Positions 33,619 through 45,012 of a stretch of DNA of 64,000 nucleotides are shown here, in pieces. The stretch's first letter is position 1; every line of letters starts with the position of its first letter. The position numbers and the translations under genes were made by a program. Under the pieces are notes generated by a model that saw only the letters and a list, made by a program, of their open reading frames with translations, was not told the DNA's origin and ran no database searches. The DNA is taken from the NCBI GenBank assembly GCA_015680685.1, contig MNCI01005011.1, positions 62,001-126,000 of the forward strand, written 5' to 3'. This DNA is from Gnetum montanum (taxonomy: Eukaryota; Streptophyta; Gnetopsida; Gnetales; Gnetaceae).

Positions 33619-34289
33619 AAACATCTGATTCGTGGATGCAAGGAATCGAGGATTCATGATTCTGAATGTGTTTGGGTATGTGTGTCTCAAGAAAAGGTGG
33701 GGATAGGTTCATAGTTGGGGACGTGATAGAAATTATTTAAATATATTAATTTTTTTAAAAAAATTAAATCTCATATATCATAAAAAAACATTGTAGAATA
33801 TAGAACAAGTACAATGTAAATCCAAAATATTGTTAATGCTTAAAAATTTCATAGAAGATTGCAATACTATCATTACACTAAAACAAGAAAATTTGCAAAG
33901 GCATGGAGGGCATCGAATCCATTTCCTTACTCAAGAGCCATAATCTGCCTAAACATATAATTTTTGCAACAACCAAAAATACAGCAATAAAATGAAACCC
34001 TTTTGTTACTCAATCTAATCTTTTTAAAAATGAAATTAAGCCTCAAGCCTCAACCAAATTTATAACAAATCACGTTTGCTAATACTTTTGTTCAACGATG
34101 TGTGAGTAGTGCCATAGGGCCATGTTGAAGACAACGACATTATAAGAAGACACAACTTAGATAAACTAGGCACAGCGGAGTAACTCACCTCACCTACGAT
34201 GATGGAAAACCTTTCCAACAATGGGGAATTGGCACAAGTCACGATGAAGGGGAAAGTAAAAACAAAGCACCATGAGCTTGCATATGTCC
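33619..34289. other. Intergenic stretch, no gene seen
   Basis: Mostly AT-rich unique sequence. No coding, RNA or repeat feature can be supported here. Confidence 0.4.
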
Positions 34290-34541
34290 ATTGGCCATGT
34301 GTTGGTGGGCTTGGTTGGCCCATAAGCAAACAGATTTTAAAAAAAAGTTGAACAAGCATCCATCCATCATCGTGCTCATGACTCATGACCCATGACGATC
34401 ACCTTCTTTTTCCTTTTTTCAGCAAGAGGTATGAGAAAAAGAGCGAGAACCAACAATGACCAATAAACATGCGTGAATGCTTGAGTCATGGCGGTACCTT
34501 TGACGCTCCCAAAGGCAGGCCAATCCATGCAAATGCGATGT

Positions 34542-34993
34542 TTACCTTGGAGGCCCCGTTCCAAACTTGATTTCCGTATGACCCAAACTTGGCCCTTCGC
34601 CTTCGGTTACCAAAGTAGCCCTTTTGTCATTTCCGTGTGTGTGTTTATTCATTCGTGCTCCCTTGTTTTGTGTGGTCTGTGTCATGCCGATGCCATGAAT
34701 CTTGATTGCTTGCTGGTCACTTAACAATGAAATGAAGTTTCTGGAATGAAATGAAGTTTCTGGGAAGATTCAGAGCAGGAGAAGACAAGTACGATTTTAA
34801 TAGACAATGTAGACGTCGAAAACAACGTAATAATAATATAAAGCAAGGTAAGGCAACCATTTGAATGTACATGTCCAGACAAAATTTCATTGGAAATTAT
34901 GAAATACTTACCCATTGTGGATTTAATGCGCTTTTGTACGCGCTCCCGAACAGTCCGTGAAAATTTTTCTGGAATCGTGAATCTCCGACGCAT
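34542..34993 (-). CDS. Candidate two-exon gene for a 99-residue basic protein, unrecognised
   Basis: Exon 1 is 34912-34993 (start MRRRFTIPEKFSRTV, ends in ATGG). The intron is 34760-34911, with donor GTAAGT and a pyrimidine-rich acceptor ending TTCCCAG. Exon 2 is 34542-34759, open to TAA and ending EIKFGTGPPR. The two exons total 300 bases and join in phase. The product is basic and Ser/Thr/Gln-rich, with no recognised domain. It lies head to head with the LSU-like gene, 659 bp apart, so they may share a promoter. An alternative is that the AGGTAAAC at the stop is a second donor. It could also be noncoding. A decayed inverted copy is at 30573-31066. Confidence 0.35.
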
Positions 34994-35652
34994 AGCCACC
35001 ACTGCTTTGATTCTAACATGCATGTTGATGTGACACATGATTATAATCTATTTAAATTTCTTCAAACACCATCGCACTACCCTGACCCACCTAAAAAAAA
35101 GGCATTTAACATTTATAATTCTGGGGCCAACATTTATGATTTTAGCATGAAGGCAAATTGTAATTACGGAAAAGAATGCATAAAACTAAATCGTATGAAT
35201 ATTAATAATCTTAAAAGCCTTGAAATAACTTATTAAATTTATTCCTTTATTCTCCGTTGAAAGTAGGAAAATACTTGAGATTATTCCCCGAGAAAAGAAA
35301 AAGTAAATCAAAAAAGTATCGCTGACACGCACTAACAAATCCAAATCCCAACCCCCAACACCGATCGACGAGATATTCTGACGCCACGTCGGACAGTGCT
35401 GTCCAATAAGGCTCTGTGTAAACATATCGCCGCTTACTTTGATCGAGGCACCATTTATTTGTTTATTGACAAATCCCAGTTTTACGTTTCCAGTTAGAAT
35501 TTTGCCACTGTTCTTCGCTCACGACCAGGTTCATTGTACCTGCAGATTTCGCCAAGTATTTATGTTGCTCAAGAAACAGAGCAGCCACAACTGATTTCAT
35601 TTTTTGGAGTTCGGAAGACGAAGAAACGCAATCGGAGCACGAATTGGAAATA
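34994..35652. promoter_or_regulatory. Shared upstream region of the 99-residue ORF and LSU-like gene 1
   Basis: No coding feature is supported here. The region separates two divergent start codons and contains CCACGTCGGACAG near 35385 and TATTTATG near 35560, so it probably holds promoter elements for both. I cannot mark a transcription start. Confidence 0.35.
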
Positions 35653-35949
35653 ATGGCGTTGTCTCTGATAGGATTTTCACAGAAGCAGCAGAGAGCGAGT
35701 GAGGATCCGGCGAAATTGAAGGAGGAGAACAAGCTTCTGGCGAAGCAACTGGAAGAATCCAGACGTCGAGAAGCGGAGATCTTGCAGGATCTTCACAAGG
35801 CGCTGTTGCGAGTGAAGATTGCAGAGGAAGGAGAGGAAATGCTGTGCAATCAGCTGGCGCAGCTCGAGGCGGAATTCGTGCACAGAGAATTGGCCTTTAA
35901 TCAACAAATTCGGCTTCTGGAACAACAACAGGGGATTCTTCCAGCTTAG
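35653..35949 (+). CDS. LSU-like (RESPONSE TO LOW SULFUR family) small coiled-coil protein 1
   Basis: 98 residues, single exon, intact, starting at the ATG at 35653 (MALSLIGFSQKQQ). A coiled coil covers about residues 21-90: KLKEENKLLAKQLEESRRRE, then the family signature AEEGEEMLCNQLAQLEAE at 57-74. Plant LSU proteins are about 90-100 residues, almost all coiled coil, with a matching AEE-EE-LC-QLA-LE block. They are induced by sulfur shortage and act as stress-network interaction hubs without known catalysis. That role is family knowledge, not shown here. A paralog on the opposite strand is at 63278-63652. No signal peptide or membrane segment is seen. Confidence 0.8.
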   Translation: MALSLIGFSQKQQRASEDPAKLKEENKLLAKQLEESRRREAEILQDLHKALLRVKIAEEGEEMLCNQLAQLEAEFVHRELAFNQQIRLLEQQQGILPA

Positions 35950-37927
35950 CGCCTCTTTCTTTACAGGAAAATCTCTGGAGAAGATTGTAATTTCGGATTG
36001 TTGTATGTTGTAAGGTTGAGGAAATATATATATGTTTTTGGCAGGAAATCTGTCAGGTATGTAGTCCCCGGCGTAAGCGACGATCGGTTCGACTTCCAAT
36101 TCCGTCGGTTTGGCCCGGCATTGACGCGATCAATTGGCAAGGAGTGGTTTATGTGTAGTGTGTGAAACGTATTCGTGATTCAAGCATATGTATTTGATTT
36201 AATAGATTTTGCAAGCTTGTTCTGCTTGATTTTGTATTTTTTTCTTTAAAAATGAGTTTGATTTTGGCAGCATCTTGACGTCATGACGATATTAGTATGA
36301 CGTTCTATTTTGAATGGAAAAAAGAAAAGAAGAAATAGATTAAGGAGAAATCGCAATGCAATCAACAAAACATTCAGAGCTAGTTCAGGTTTCTATCTGT
36401 TGTTCAGGTTTCTTTTTGTGTTTGCAATCATGTGTTATCTTTTCGTTGGTGGCTGAGAATATTTACTTGAAGTCGTCATAATTATTCAAACTTGTTCCAA
36501 TAAAATGGATCGGTTATATGAGTTTTTTTCTTCTGCCGTTTGCTTCGATAAAAAGGTAGATCTTTTGTTATTGGCCTTTATAAAAAGCAAGGTCTTGATA
36601 ATTATCGACAGGGATGGACCGATATAATCATTTTATAACTTCAAAGTTAAAAAAAAAAAAAGAATTTGGGGTTTTTAATTCAGTTCCTTCATTCTTCAAT
36701 TTCTTCCGTCAGCTTTTATTCGATTTTGTACATTCAACTCCTCGGAAAGGCCGATTTCTTCATTGTGGGTTCCTCCTCGGAAATTGTTTACCTCCAACAT
36801 GTGATTTCTTACTTCTGCTTGCTCCGAGAAAGTCTCTCTCTGCCCTATTTTATTTTTTCCCTGAGAAAATGTATGGAGTTTTATAAAATTTTTTATAAAT
36901 ATTATCTCTCAAAAAAATCCCATACCGAGTCACGACAAAACAACAAACTATGAAAGTAAATCAGAAATCAAGAAAGCAAAAAAAAAAAAGGGCCAAAAAA
37001 GGCTCACGCGAGCCATTTTTCACACCATTTTGTTATTGAAAAGTGAAAACAGACAAGAAAAGCATGTGCTGTGTCCAATTAAATCGGTATCCAAAGCCAT
37101 CACGATGATAAACATTAAATCTATGAGCACAATATCCATGAGAAATCTTGACAAAGTTTTTCTGTTGTAACCGCCACCTTGATCAGGACGGGCAGTTGAG
37201 ATTGTTACTAGTTTTGATAATCTGATCTATGACTGCTGACTCTTGAGAATTCCAAAATATGGAAGGGACGTGACATATCCCATTTCTATACAGTATTCTC
37301 CTGCTAAGGAATATGGCTTCCTGCTGTATTAACTTTACTGAAAATAAAAAACCTGAGGGTATAAATGGTCAGTGACGGACAAACTGGTAAGGCATTTTGT
37401 AAAGCCAACAATTTAGTTTGTGTTGCAATGACAGACAACAGGAAGGAAAGACACTTTGTAGGCTAAACACGGCAAATTTGAAGTGGGACTTGCATGGCAC
37501 AGGTGTGGATGCTTGTTGAAAGCTTTGAACCGATGGGGAGGGGGATGAGAGAAACTTAGTTAAAACATGGTAGAATATGATAGTGCTTCAAGAATAACTG
37601 TATCTTGCAATTTGTAAGGAAATGACAAAGCCTACCATTAGGTTATGCTTTTGTTGTCCTAAAATTGAAGATTAAATTTACATGTAAAATGAATTTAGTA
37701 AAAATTAATAGAATTAAAAATGAAATATAATTTCATTTCAATGGCTAGCCGTATATATTTTAAAAGAAACTCTCCATTTTGATTCAATGTTACTTCTTTG
37801 TAAAGGTTTCATCATGGAAATTAGGGCTATTAAAAAATCTGTATTTGCACTTTAGTTTATTGTTGAAATAGATAATAAATTAAGCTACAAACAACTTACA
37901 TTAATGTGATAACTATAATATGTAATG
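35950..37927. other. Downstream flank of LSU-like gene 1, no further gene seen
   Basis: Contains the likely 3' UTR (a possible AATAAA at 36499-36504) and A-rich tracts near 36648 and 36980. Open stretches at 36614-36953 are Phe/Ser-rich and low-complexity and lack features of a gene. Confidence 0.4.
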
Positions 37928-38030
37928 TAAGGCTCTTTATTTAGAAGCTCCAAGTTATAAGTTTAATTTTGGTGGGCAATGTTGAGTTATAAAGTTTTAA
38001 TTGGACTATGTCTCTTGGGGAAAAATATTA
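37928..38030 (+). mobile_element. tRNA-derived SINE, copy 5, 5'-truncated
   Basis: It starts within the tRNA-like head (GAAGCTCCAAGTTATAAG), then GTTTAATTTTGGTGGGCAAT and GTTGAGTTATAAAG as in copies 1 and 2. It ends shortly before the LTR of element E. Confidence 0.5.
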
Positions 38031-38045
38031 TTAGGAAAAAAATTT

Positions 38046-38899
38046 AGGTGAGCAATGAGAATCCCAATACTTAACCATACAAGTCACAAGTGTTCACGTG
38101 TAACCAAATCGTAATCCATGGATGGACAATGTACGTGTACTAGTAAGTTGATGATAAGTTTGTGATCATTGTCTTTTCACTAGAATTAGCGAAGTGCAAA
38201 ACGTTCGGTTTAACTCTTAGTCAGATGTATGTTAGATGGTGTTGTGTAGCTCTAAGTATGCTAATGGTAAACATAGTGAAATAGATATAAATTCTATTAA
38301 CTAAGGATAATGAGAATATAAAGCTATTCTAGCCTATTGGCGATAAGTATATGTTCTTGACTTGTTGTACACATCGTGGGCTTATGTAATTGTTATTGGA
38401 ATTACCAAGTAACTTTGCTACCAAGTGAATCAAGTAGAGTTACCACTAGGTTATCATACAATTACACTTTAAACTCTAAACTAGTTGTACTTATTCTACC
38501 CATACTAATAAATAGTGGAATCGTAAATGACTTAGGAAATATAAATGACAATGTAAAAGTAAATTGCATAGAAATGTAAATGTAATCTAAGTGAAGTGCT
38601 GCAATGATAAAGAATAATCTTAATCTTTATTTCCATTAATGAATTATATCTAGGAACAATCCACTTGAATAAAGAAGCCAAACAATTGTAGTTTACCACA
38701 TTGGAGGCCTTTACAACTAACTCTAACTTCATGGAAATAAATTGCAAGAATTTCACTAAGTGTTGGTAAAAACATGTCCTTTAACATGACGGTGGGCTCA
38801 TATTTATAAGCATGGCCATGGCCCACTACATCATATCTACAACATCATATATTGAGCTACGATATCACATCATAGTCAATTGCATCAATGGTTTTAACA
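38046..38899 (-). repeat. Element E 3' LTR
   Basis: Related throughout to F's LTR (53755-54657), sharing CCATACAAGTCAC, ATGGATGGACAATGTA and GTGATCATTGTC. The minus strand has ATGATGTGATATCG words, then the TATA box CTTATAAATATGAGC near 38795. The left edge is estimated by alignment to F. The right edge is GTTTTAACA, like D and F. Confidence 0.7.
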
Positions 38900-38959
38900 T
38901 ACCCTCACAACTCATTGAAACTCATTCTCAAGTTCAAATAAAAAGAGGATAGGATTATT

Positions 38960-41900
38960 ACAAATTGGTGGGTTACATAGACTTCATAACACTACATATG
39001 TACATGATTGACTGATTGACTATGAATGTTGCATCTTTGTTTGGGTGGAGTTACAAAACTATCATCAAAAGCATGATTGACATATTAACAACATAATTTT
39101 CATAGAAAACAAAAAAAAATAAAATTTTGATGTAGTGCTTCAAGTTCTTGGTAGTGGCAGCTCCTTCATTGACTTCTTCCCTTTGTCATCAAGTTTCCTA
39201 AACTGGTATTTACTTAGTAAGGCTCTCAAGTTTTCTTCTTCTGTCTTGGAATCATATATAGTCCATGCCACCTTGGTGATGTTCTCTAGTATTAGTACGT
39301 CCAATGAACATGGAAATTATGGAAACAACGCATTTTCTTTAACATACTAGACTACAAATTGTGTTCTTTTTATTTCAAAGACATTAACTAGTTTTTGTAG
39401 CTGTTGATAATCTGTCATCCTCCTCACTAAGTTTCCAGCTACATATTTATGATCTTGGTAACCAATTTTGACTACTTGAAGCTCAGAGTTTGTAATGTAC
39501 AGTTTCTATTGGGTGTCTTTTTTATCCACAAACTCTTTTTCCTAAATTGAGTAGATGGTACTCAATTGCTACTCTAACTCTGTCCTTGGTCTACCTACTA
39601 TTAACATGGCTAGGTTGGCATAATGCAAATTTACTACCCCATGTATTCTAAGTCTTCAAATTACAAGTCTTTGTTCTTGAGCTTTGGTTGGTGGATCAAG
39701 TGAGGTTGTCAAGGATGAATTATCAATTAGGTAGTTGTTGCATGATTAAGTTAATCTTAGCTTTGGTCAGTTGAATCTCTTTTTTATTAATTTGTTTGTA
39801 TATGCCCACTTGCTCTTTAAAGTGTTCTTTGAGCCTCTCATGCTTTTTGACTTCACTCTACCACATGCTAATTTTAACGGTTGATTTTTGTCTAACTACA
39901 TGCACTTTCTCCACTCATGGGGTTGTATTCTCTTGGGCCAATTGTCTCATAGCTAGGTTGAATTTGGCAAATTGGTCTCTTAATTGATGAATGCTTTTCT
40001 CAAGCACATTCTTCTCCTTCTATAGTAATTTGTTAACCTAAATTTTTCTATAGTAATTTGTTAACCTAAATTTTTCTATAGTAATTTGTTAACCTAAATT
40101 TTTCTATAGTAATTCTTTTACTTTCTTCTTCTAATGTAGCAATAGCCTTAGCATGTGTGTATGTCTGGGCATTTATGGCTAAAGCATTTTGTATTGCCTT
40201 CTTCTTTTCTATCTCCAATTGTTTTTGCTTAGCCAACATTTGGTTAATTTGATCATTTTTAAATTATTGTAACTAGTCAAATGTTATGTATTGTGCATGG
40301 TCCTACCTTTTAGCTCTTAGTTGGGCTAATTCCTCTTATAGCCTTTGCACTTTAGCTTTTGTGTGTTACATCCTTGTTTTAGCTATTGATTTTGTAGAAA
40401 TCAACTCTGATTGTATTGTAGTGATATCATTGGGGATATCAAAAATATTTTGCATAACTTGGCCTATCTACAATAGTTTATCCAAAGCATCTTCATGTTC
40501 TATAGGGTACATAATCTCTTTTCCTGATGTTCCAACCAAAGTTTGGACATCTTTGGTTCCAAAAATATCTATTGGTGGCATAACAAGAATATTAAATAAT
40601 TCTTTTATATGGTTTATAATCATTTCTTTGCTCCAACTGCATCTTTACGTTGCATTACCACTATAGTAGCTCCTTCTCCTATTTTTAGTGCTACTTGAAA
40701 AGATGCAACTTTACTTGATATTTATTATGCCCAATCACTATTTTCTTGTACCTACAAACATACTTAATTACTTACTAGTCTTGTAGATACAATAGGTCTA
40801 GTAAGATTGTCTCTTATCCTACACATACGTGACACTCTCTACTACCCCAACTTATTGTTTCTGTGATTTATTAAAGAAGGCTCATGGATGGTCTATAATT
40901 GGTCCATTGTGTTCGTGGAACACTTGGTTGTACTGGTTTTGTAACTAGGGTTGATCCATTGGGTCTTCCTTGTTTTGTTATTGTAGTTGGAATATTGGCC
41001 ATTGGTGTTATCTTTGTTGCAGCATTAGTGCGTACTAGTTGTTCTACTTGGTCTTTCTTGGGTAGCATTGGCTTAGAGATCTTTACATGAGATGCATTTT
41101 GGGCTTTCCTTAGAATATCATTTGTGTATCCCAAAATATCTTCCTATCCACACAACTTCTTGATGAAGTAGGAAAATGAAAGAGTGGGCTTCCATGTCTT
41201 ATTCTTTTCAAATCTCCTCTAAATTTTTAGAAACAACAGATGAGTCATATTTGTTTGGAATTTTCCCATGTATTTGGCACTTCCTCTAGAAACATAAGTA
41301 GATATTCTATTTAGCCTCTTTATAGAAAAGATGTGATATGTCCCTATCATGAAATAAATCATTTTAGTTGTAGACAATCTAGTATACTCTTTCTTTGTTA
41401 TCCCATATGCCCTTTGCAACCATAAAATTTTGGTGTTTGTATTGGACATTGTAGAAATTTAAGTGATGTTGGCTCTAATGTTTGGTAGATTTAGTGCTTT
41501 GGCGATGGCCTCCACTGAATATAATACTATAACTCATTCAATCTTCATAATGGCATCATCTTGCCAATTATGCCAAAACTGGTATGTTTCTCCCAAATAC
41601 CATTTGCTATTACTGGAGATGGTAGGCTAGAAGGATGATGCTTACAACTATTCACACACCTGTACAAGTGTAAACTCCATAAATGATCCAAAATTGAGTT
41701 CCATGATGATAATGGACACGACTGACTTTTCCTAGATGGTTGAAGACACTCATTTAATAGTGTGAGGTGTTGTCCTTATTTTGGAGTAGGTGGCTTCATA
41801 GCCTCTACTTGGATAGATTGCCTTGAAGTAGGTGGTATTGGCTACTAGATGGAATAGGATTGTGCTTCTTACTCCTTGGTAGGAGTTTTGTCTCCACCTC

Positions 41901-41979
41901 ATCCTTTGCCTTTTCCTCTAGGTATATTTTCCCTAGGTTGTTATGATTCTTTAGTCTTAGGTATCCTTTTTGAAGGCAT
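38960..41979 (-). pseudogene. Element E ORF3: long coiled-coil protein
   Basis: The ATG at 41977-41979 (MPSKRIPKTKES) follows directly after TAATTGTAG, a splice-acceptor-like site. The N-terminal part includes KILWLQRAYGITKKEYTRLS and RGSAKYMGKFQTNMTHLL (41219-41449), homologous to D's ORF3. The later part is charged coiled coil such as LAKQKQLEIEKKKAIQNALA and THAKAIATLEEE (about 40000-40300). Stops interrupt it, and a 28-bp tandem repeat at 40021 shifts its frame. No membrane segment is seen. Its role is unknown. Confidence 0.6.
40021..40116. repeat. 28-bp tandem repeat, three full units and a partial one
   Basis: The unit starts TATAGTAATTTGTTAACCTA and is nearly identical between copies, so it is a recent expansion. 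Because 28 is not a multiple of three, it destroys the ORF3 frame in element E. Confidence 0.9.
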
Positions 41980-42539
41980 CTACAATTACAAAAAATTCTA
42001 AGATTAAGTAAAAATTCCAGAAAATTTTTTGATGGTTCAAATCCTTTCATCAAATTTTTGGTTTTAATAAAAAATTTCAAACATAATCAATTCTATTTTT
42101 ATTTTGGATTGTAGTGCTTGAAATTTTGTCAAAATTAAAAAAGCTCCAATTTTAGAAACATCTTACTTTGAATAATTTCTTGGTAATTGAAAATATTTAT
42201 AATATTAACAACTTGTCATTTATCCTTGATCTATTATTGAAAAATATTAAAATGTTATTTAAAGAAAAATTTAAAGTTTGCTAGCTCAAATAGTATTGGA
42301 ATCTTATTGTTATGCATCCTTACCCTTGATTGATAATCTAGGTGTTCAAGAAATTCCACAAAAAAGTTTTGCCAAATCTTGCATAAGGTTCTCCCCCACA
42401 ACTAAGATGCTCACTTTGATAGTGAAAGGATTTGGAAATGGTTCAAATATGATGTATGGTGAAGAAGTTAGGGAGCTTATAAGGTTCTCTATTTGCAAAA
42501 AAACATGAACCCTAATTGTGTTTGATAGTGAAAATGAAT

Positions 42540-42665
42540 AATTTTCTAATGGCCATGCTTATAGGTAGGAATTTACATGGGAATATTGTAGATTTGATAT
42601 CATTGATGTGATATCATAGGAGATGAGATATCATATCTATGATATCACCTTTGAAATTTTCAAAT
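42540..42665 (-). promoter_or_regulatory. U3-like promoter block upstream of ORF3 in element E
   Basis: The minus strand has five or more GATATCA and GATATG words, then CCTATAAGCATGGCC. E's LTR shows GATATCG and ATGATGT words, then a TATA box next to a GGCCATG sequence. By position it would drive ORF3, about 560 bases downstream. The TATA box is weaker than in D. Confidence 0.4.
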
Positions 42666-44095
42666 TTTTTGTGAATTTTTGTGGAAAGAATCAATAAGTT
42701 GGATGGCCTAGAAGATGTTAAGGTGATCTAAAGAGTATTTAATCATAGATGATGCTTACAATGTGGTATTTTGTTGTCAAAATGATAATATGTAATGAGT
42801 CCAAGCAAGTTAAATTAATTAGAGTTTAAGGAGTGACTTCATCAAAAATTGCTAGGTATGTGAGTGAATATGAATATGTAGGGAAGTAGTGACCAGTAGT
42901 AAAGTATTCAAGAGTGCACAAGATGGTATTGAGTTGGATCCAAAGTATAAAATATAAGATTTATACAAGTAAGTTGATGAACCCCAAAATTGCTTTAGTT
43001 TTATGATGAAACAACTTTAATTTTTATTTCTTTTGTTATTTTACTATAATGAAGTGCATCAATTTCCTCAATGTCATGCAATATGAACTGATCACTTTGT
43101 TAAATTTGTGTTATTGTAGGATATTGCGAAATCAATAGGTATTGATAAGATATCAATTAACATCAAGAATATTGACATATTCTAAGAATAATCATATTGA
43201 TCCACATAATTAGAATTAACTAGAATCAACCCAAATTATATTGATCTCAATAGCAACCATGATAGAAATCGATAATGTTGGAACAAAGGGACTTGGACCT
43301 CATCATAGAATGGAGATATTGATCCATACCATAGATGTGAAAAGGATCAAGAATCGAGGGACATTGTTATCATGTTACAAATTGATACCACCCTATAATA
43401 GCATTAATCCATATTAATTACATCAATGAATATTGATGCCTATCTTGTAAATTTTTTCTAAATTTAAGATGTAAGTTCTTCTAGTATAAAATGGGAAGTA
43501 TGGCATCCTGTCTTTAAATGTCATGGAAAATGTCAAATATATGATATATTAGACATTATGCATACAAAGATAACATACCAAATGATAATATATGTGATAT
43601 TCAACATTATGTATAAAGGAAATAATAGGGAAAATGTAGAAAGAGAAAGAAAAGAATGCTTTATTGATATGGAAAAGTGTATCCAAATCATGCTCCAAGA
43701 GTGTTCATTGGGGTTTTCTTCCTTTGGCATCTATCCCTTAGAGGAAATCTAGCATTTCCACCACAGTTAGGCCTATAACCTAACTAGAAGGGATGGCCAA
43801 TCCACTTCCTGTCCTACTTCACTTGACTTCCTATGACTTGCTTGTACTAGCTTCACCACTTCATGTTGGCACGACCTCTAACCTTGGGTATAAATGCCTT
43901 AGGTCAAACCCCCAAAGGTTACCTTAAGAGACACATTTGTTATTATAACATGCCATTTTGAGTTTTAATCACAACTACCCTTTTGGGTCTTGTTAAGATG
44001 AGAATAACACTTGTTATGAAGAGACACTATGTTCATTAGGCAGGAGCAATTACCAAGTAAGGATTCATTGAGCCTTGTAACAACTACAAATCATT

Positions 44096-44871
44096 TGATG
44101 AGTCACCATTTAGTTAACCGCAATATCGCGTCAGCCTCTCCTCATCTATAAATAAGAGGTAGACAGATCCAATAGGAAGTTTTTTAGTTCTTAGTTTAAG
44201 TGTTAAGTTTTATGTAGTTCTTCTCTTAAGCCTTCTCTCCCAGTGCATGCCTGCAGTGTGGTGATTGTAATTGTACGACATCCTTATTCGAGTGTGATGT
44301 ACTTGGACACGCACATGGCCAGCAATAAAGATCGAGATTACTTCATCATTGCAGCATCCACTTAGCTTAATTATTTATTTAATTGTTATTTACTACTTTC
44401 CTAGTTAATATCTCTTCACCCTTATCTCCTATTAAATGCAAAATGAATATGACTTAATCACAAGCATTCAAGTGTGATTTCTTGGTAACCCAGTAGCATA
44501 CTTAGGCCCTACACTTGGTAATCCCAGTGGTAGTTATGCACGAGGTCCAAGATGTGTACGGATGATTAAGGAACGGATACTCATCACACTTAGGCTAGTT
44601 AGATTCTCTCTCTCTCTTTCCCCTAGTTTAATTAATATTATTTTTCATCGTACTTAGGAGTAGTACTAGTGTAGAAACACATCATACACCTCACTCTGGA
44701 CTAAACCATACGTGACAAAGCTAATACTAGTCCAAGTGGAAAGACAGCAAACTGTGACCTACGAGTAACTGTCTAGATACCACAACTAGCCCATCTACGG
44801 AGTTTGACCGGATTGTGCGTGAAATGCTCATATTCGTATGGTTGAGTGCAGGGGTACCTCGCCACTCATCA
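44096..44871 (+). repeat. Element C 5' LTR (776 bp)
   Basis: Perfect terminal inverted repeat TGATGAGT/ACTCATCA. The TATA box CTATAAATA is at about 44146-44154, following ATATCGCG. Compared with the 3' LTR it lacks about 30 bp of GATATC-rich sequence after the first CAGCC. Confidence 0.9.
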
Positions 44872-44872
44872 T

Positions 44873-44890
44873 TGGCGTCGTTGTCGGGGA
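44873..44890 (+). other. Element C primer binding site (tRNA-Asp type)
   Basis: TGGCGTCGTTGTCGGGGA lies one base after the LTR. It differs by two C-to-T changes from the Athila tRNA-Asp PBS. Confidence 0.85.
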
Positions 44891-45012
44891 CGATGCTAGT
44901 TATCTAGATTAGTTATATCATACAAGGTTGCTATATAGGAATTAACGATATATCTTTTAGAAAGAAATAATTATAAAAAGTCACATATAAATTCACACAC
45001 AATTGCACAACC

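Larger units (their letters stand above)
38046..42974 (-). mobile_element. Element E: Athila-like element, 3' LTR and ORF3 half
   Basis: Minus-strand element with a 3' LTR at about 38046-38899, ORF3 (41979 to about 38960) and a promoter-like block (42540-42665). It stops at 42974, where element G's LTR begins, so gag and pol are absent here. LTR and ORF3 are related to D and F. It appears to have been split by insertion of G. Confidence 0.65.

Noticed and set aside
36614-36953. Phe/Ser-rich open frames downstream of LSU-like gene 1
   Set aside because: Overlapping frames in T-rich sequence with no domain, codon bias or homolog.
40021-40116. CRISPR-like array
   Set aside because: The repeats are contiguous without spacers. 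It is a simple 28-bp tandem expansion in a plant retrotransposon.
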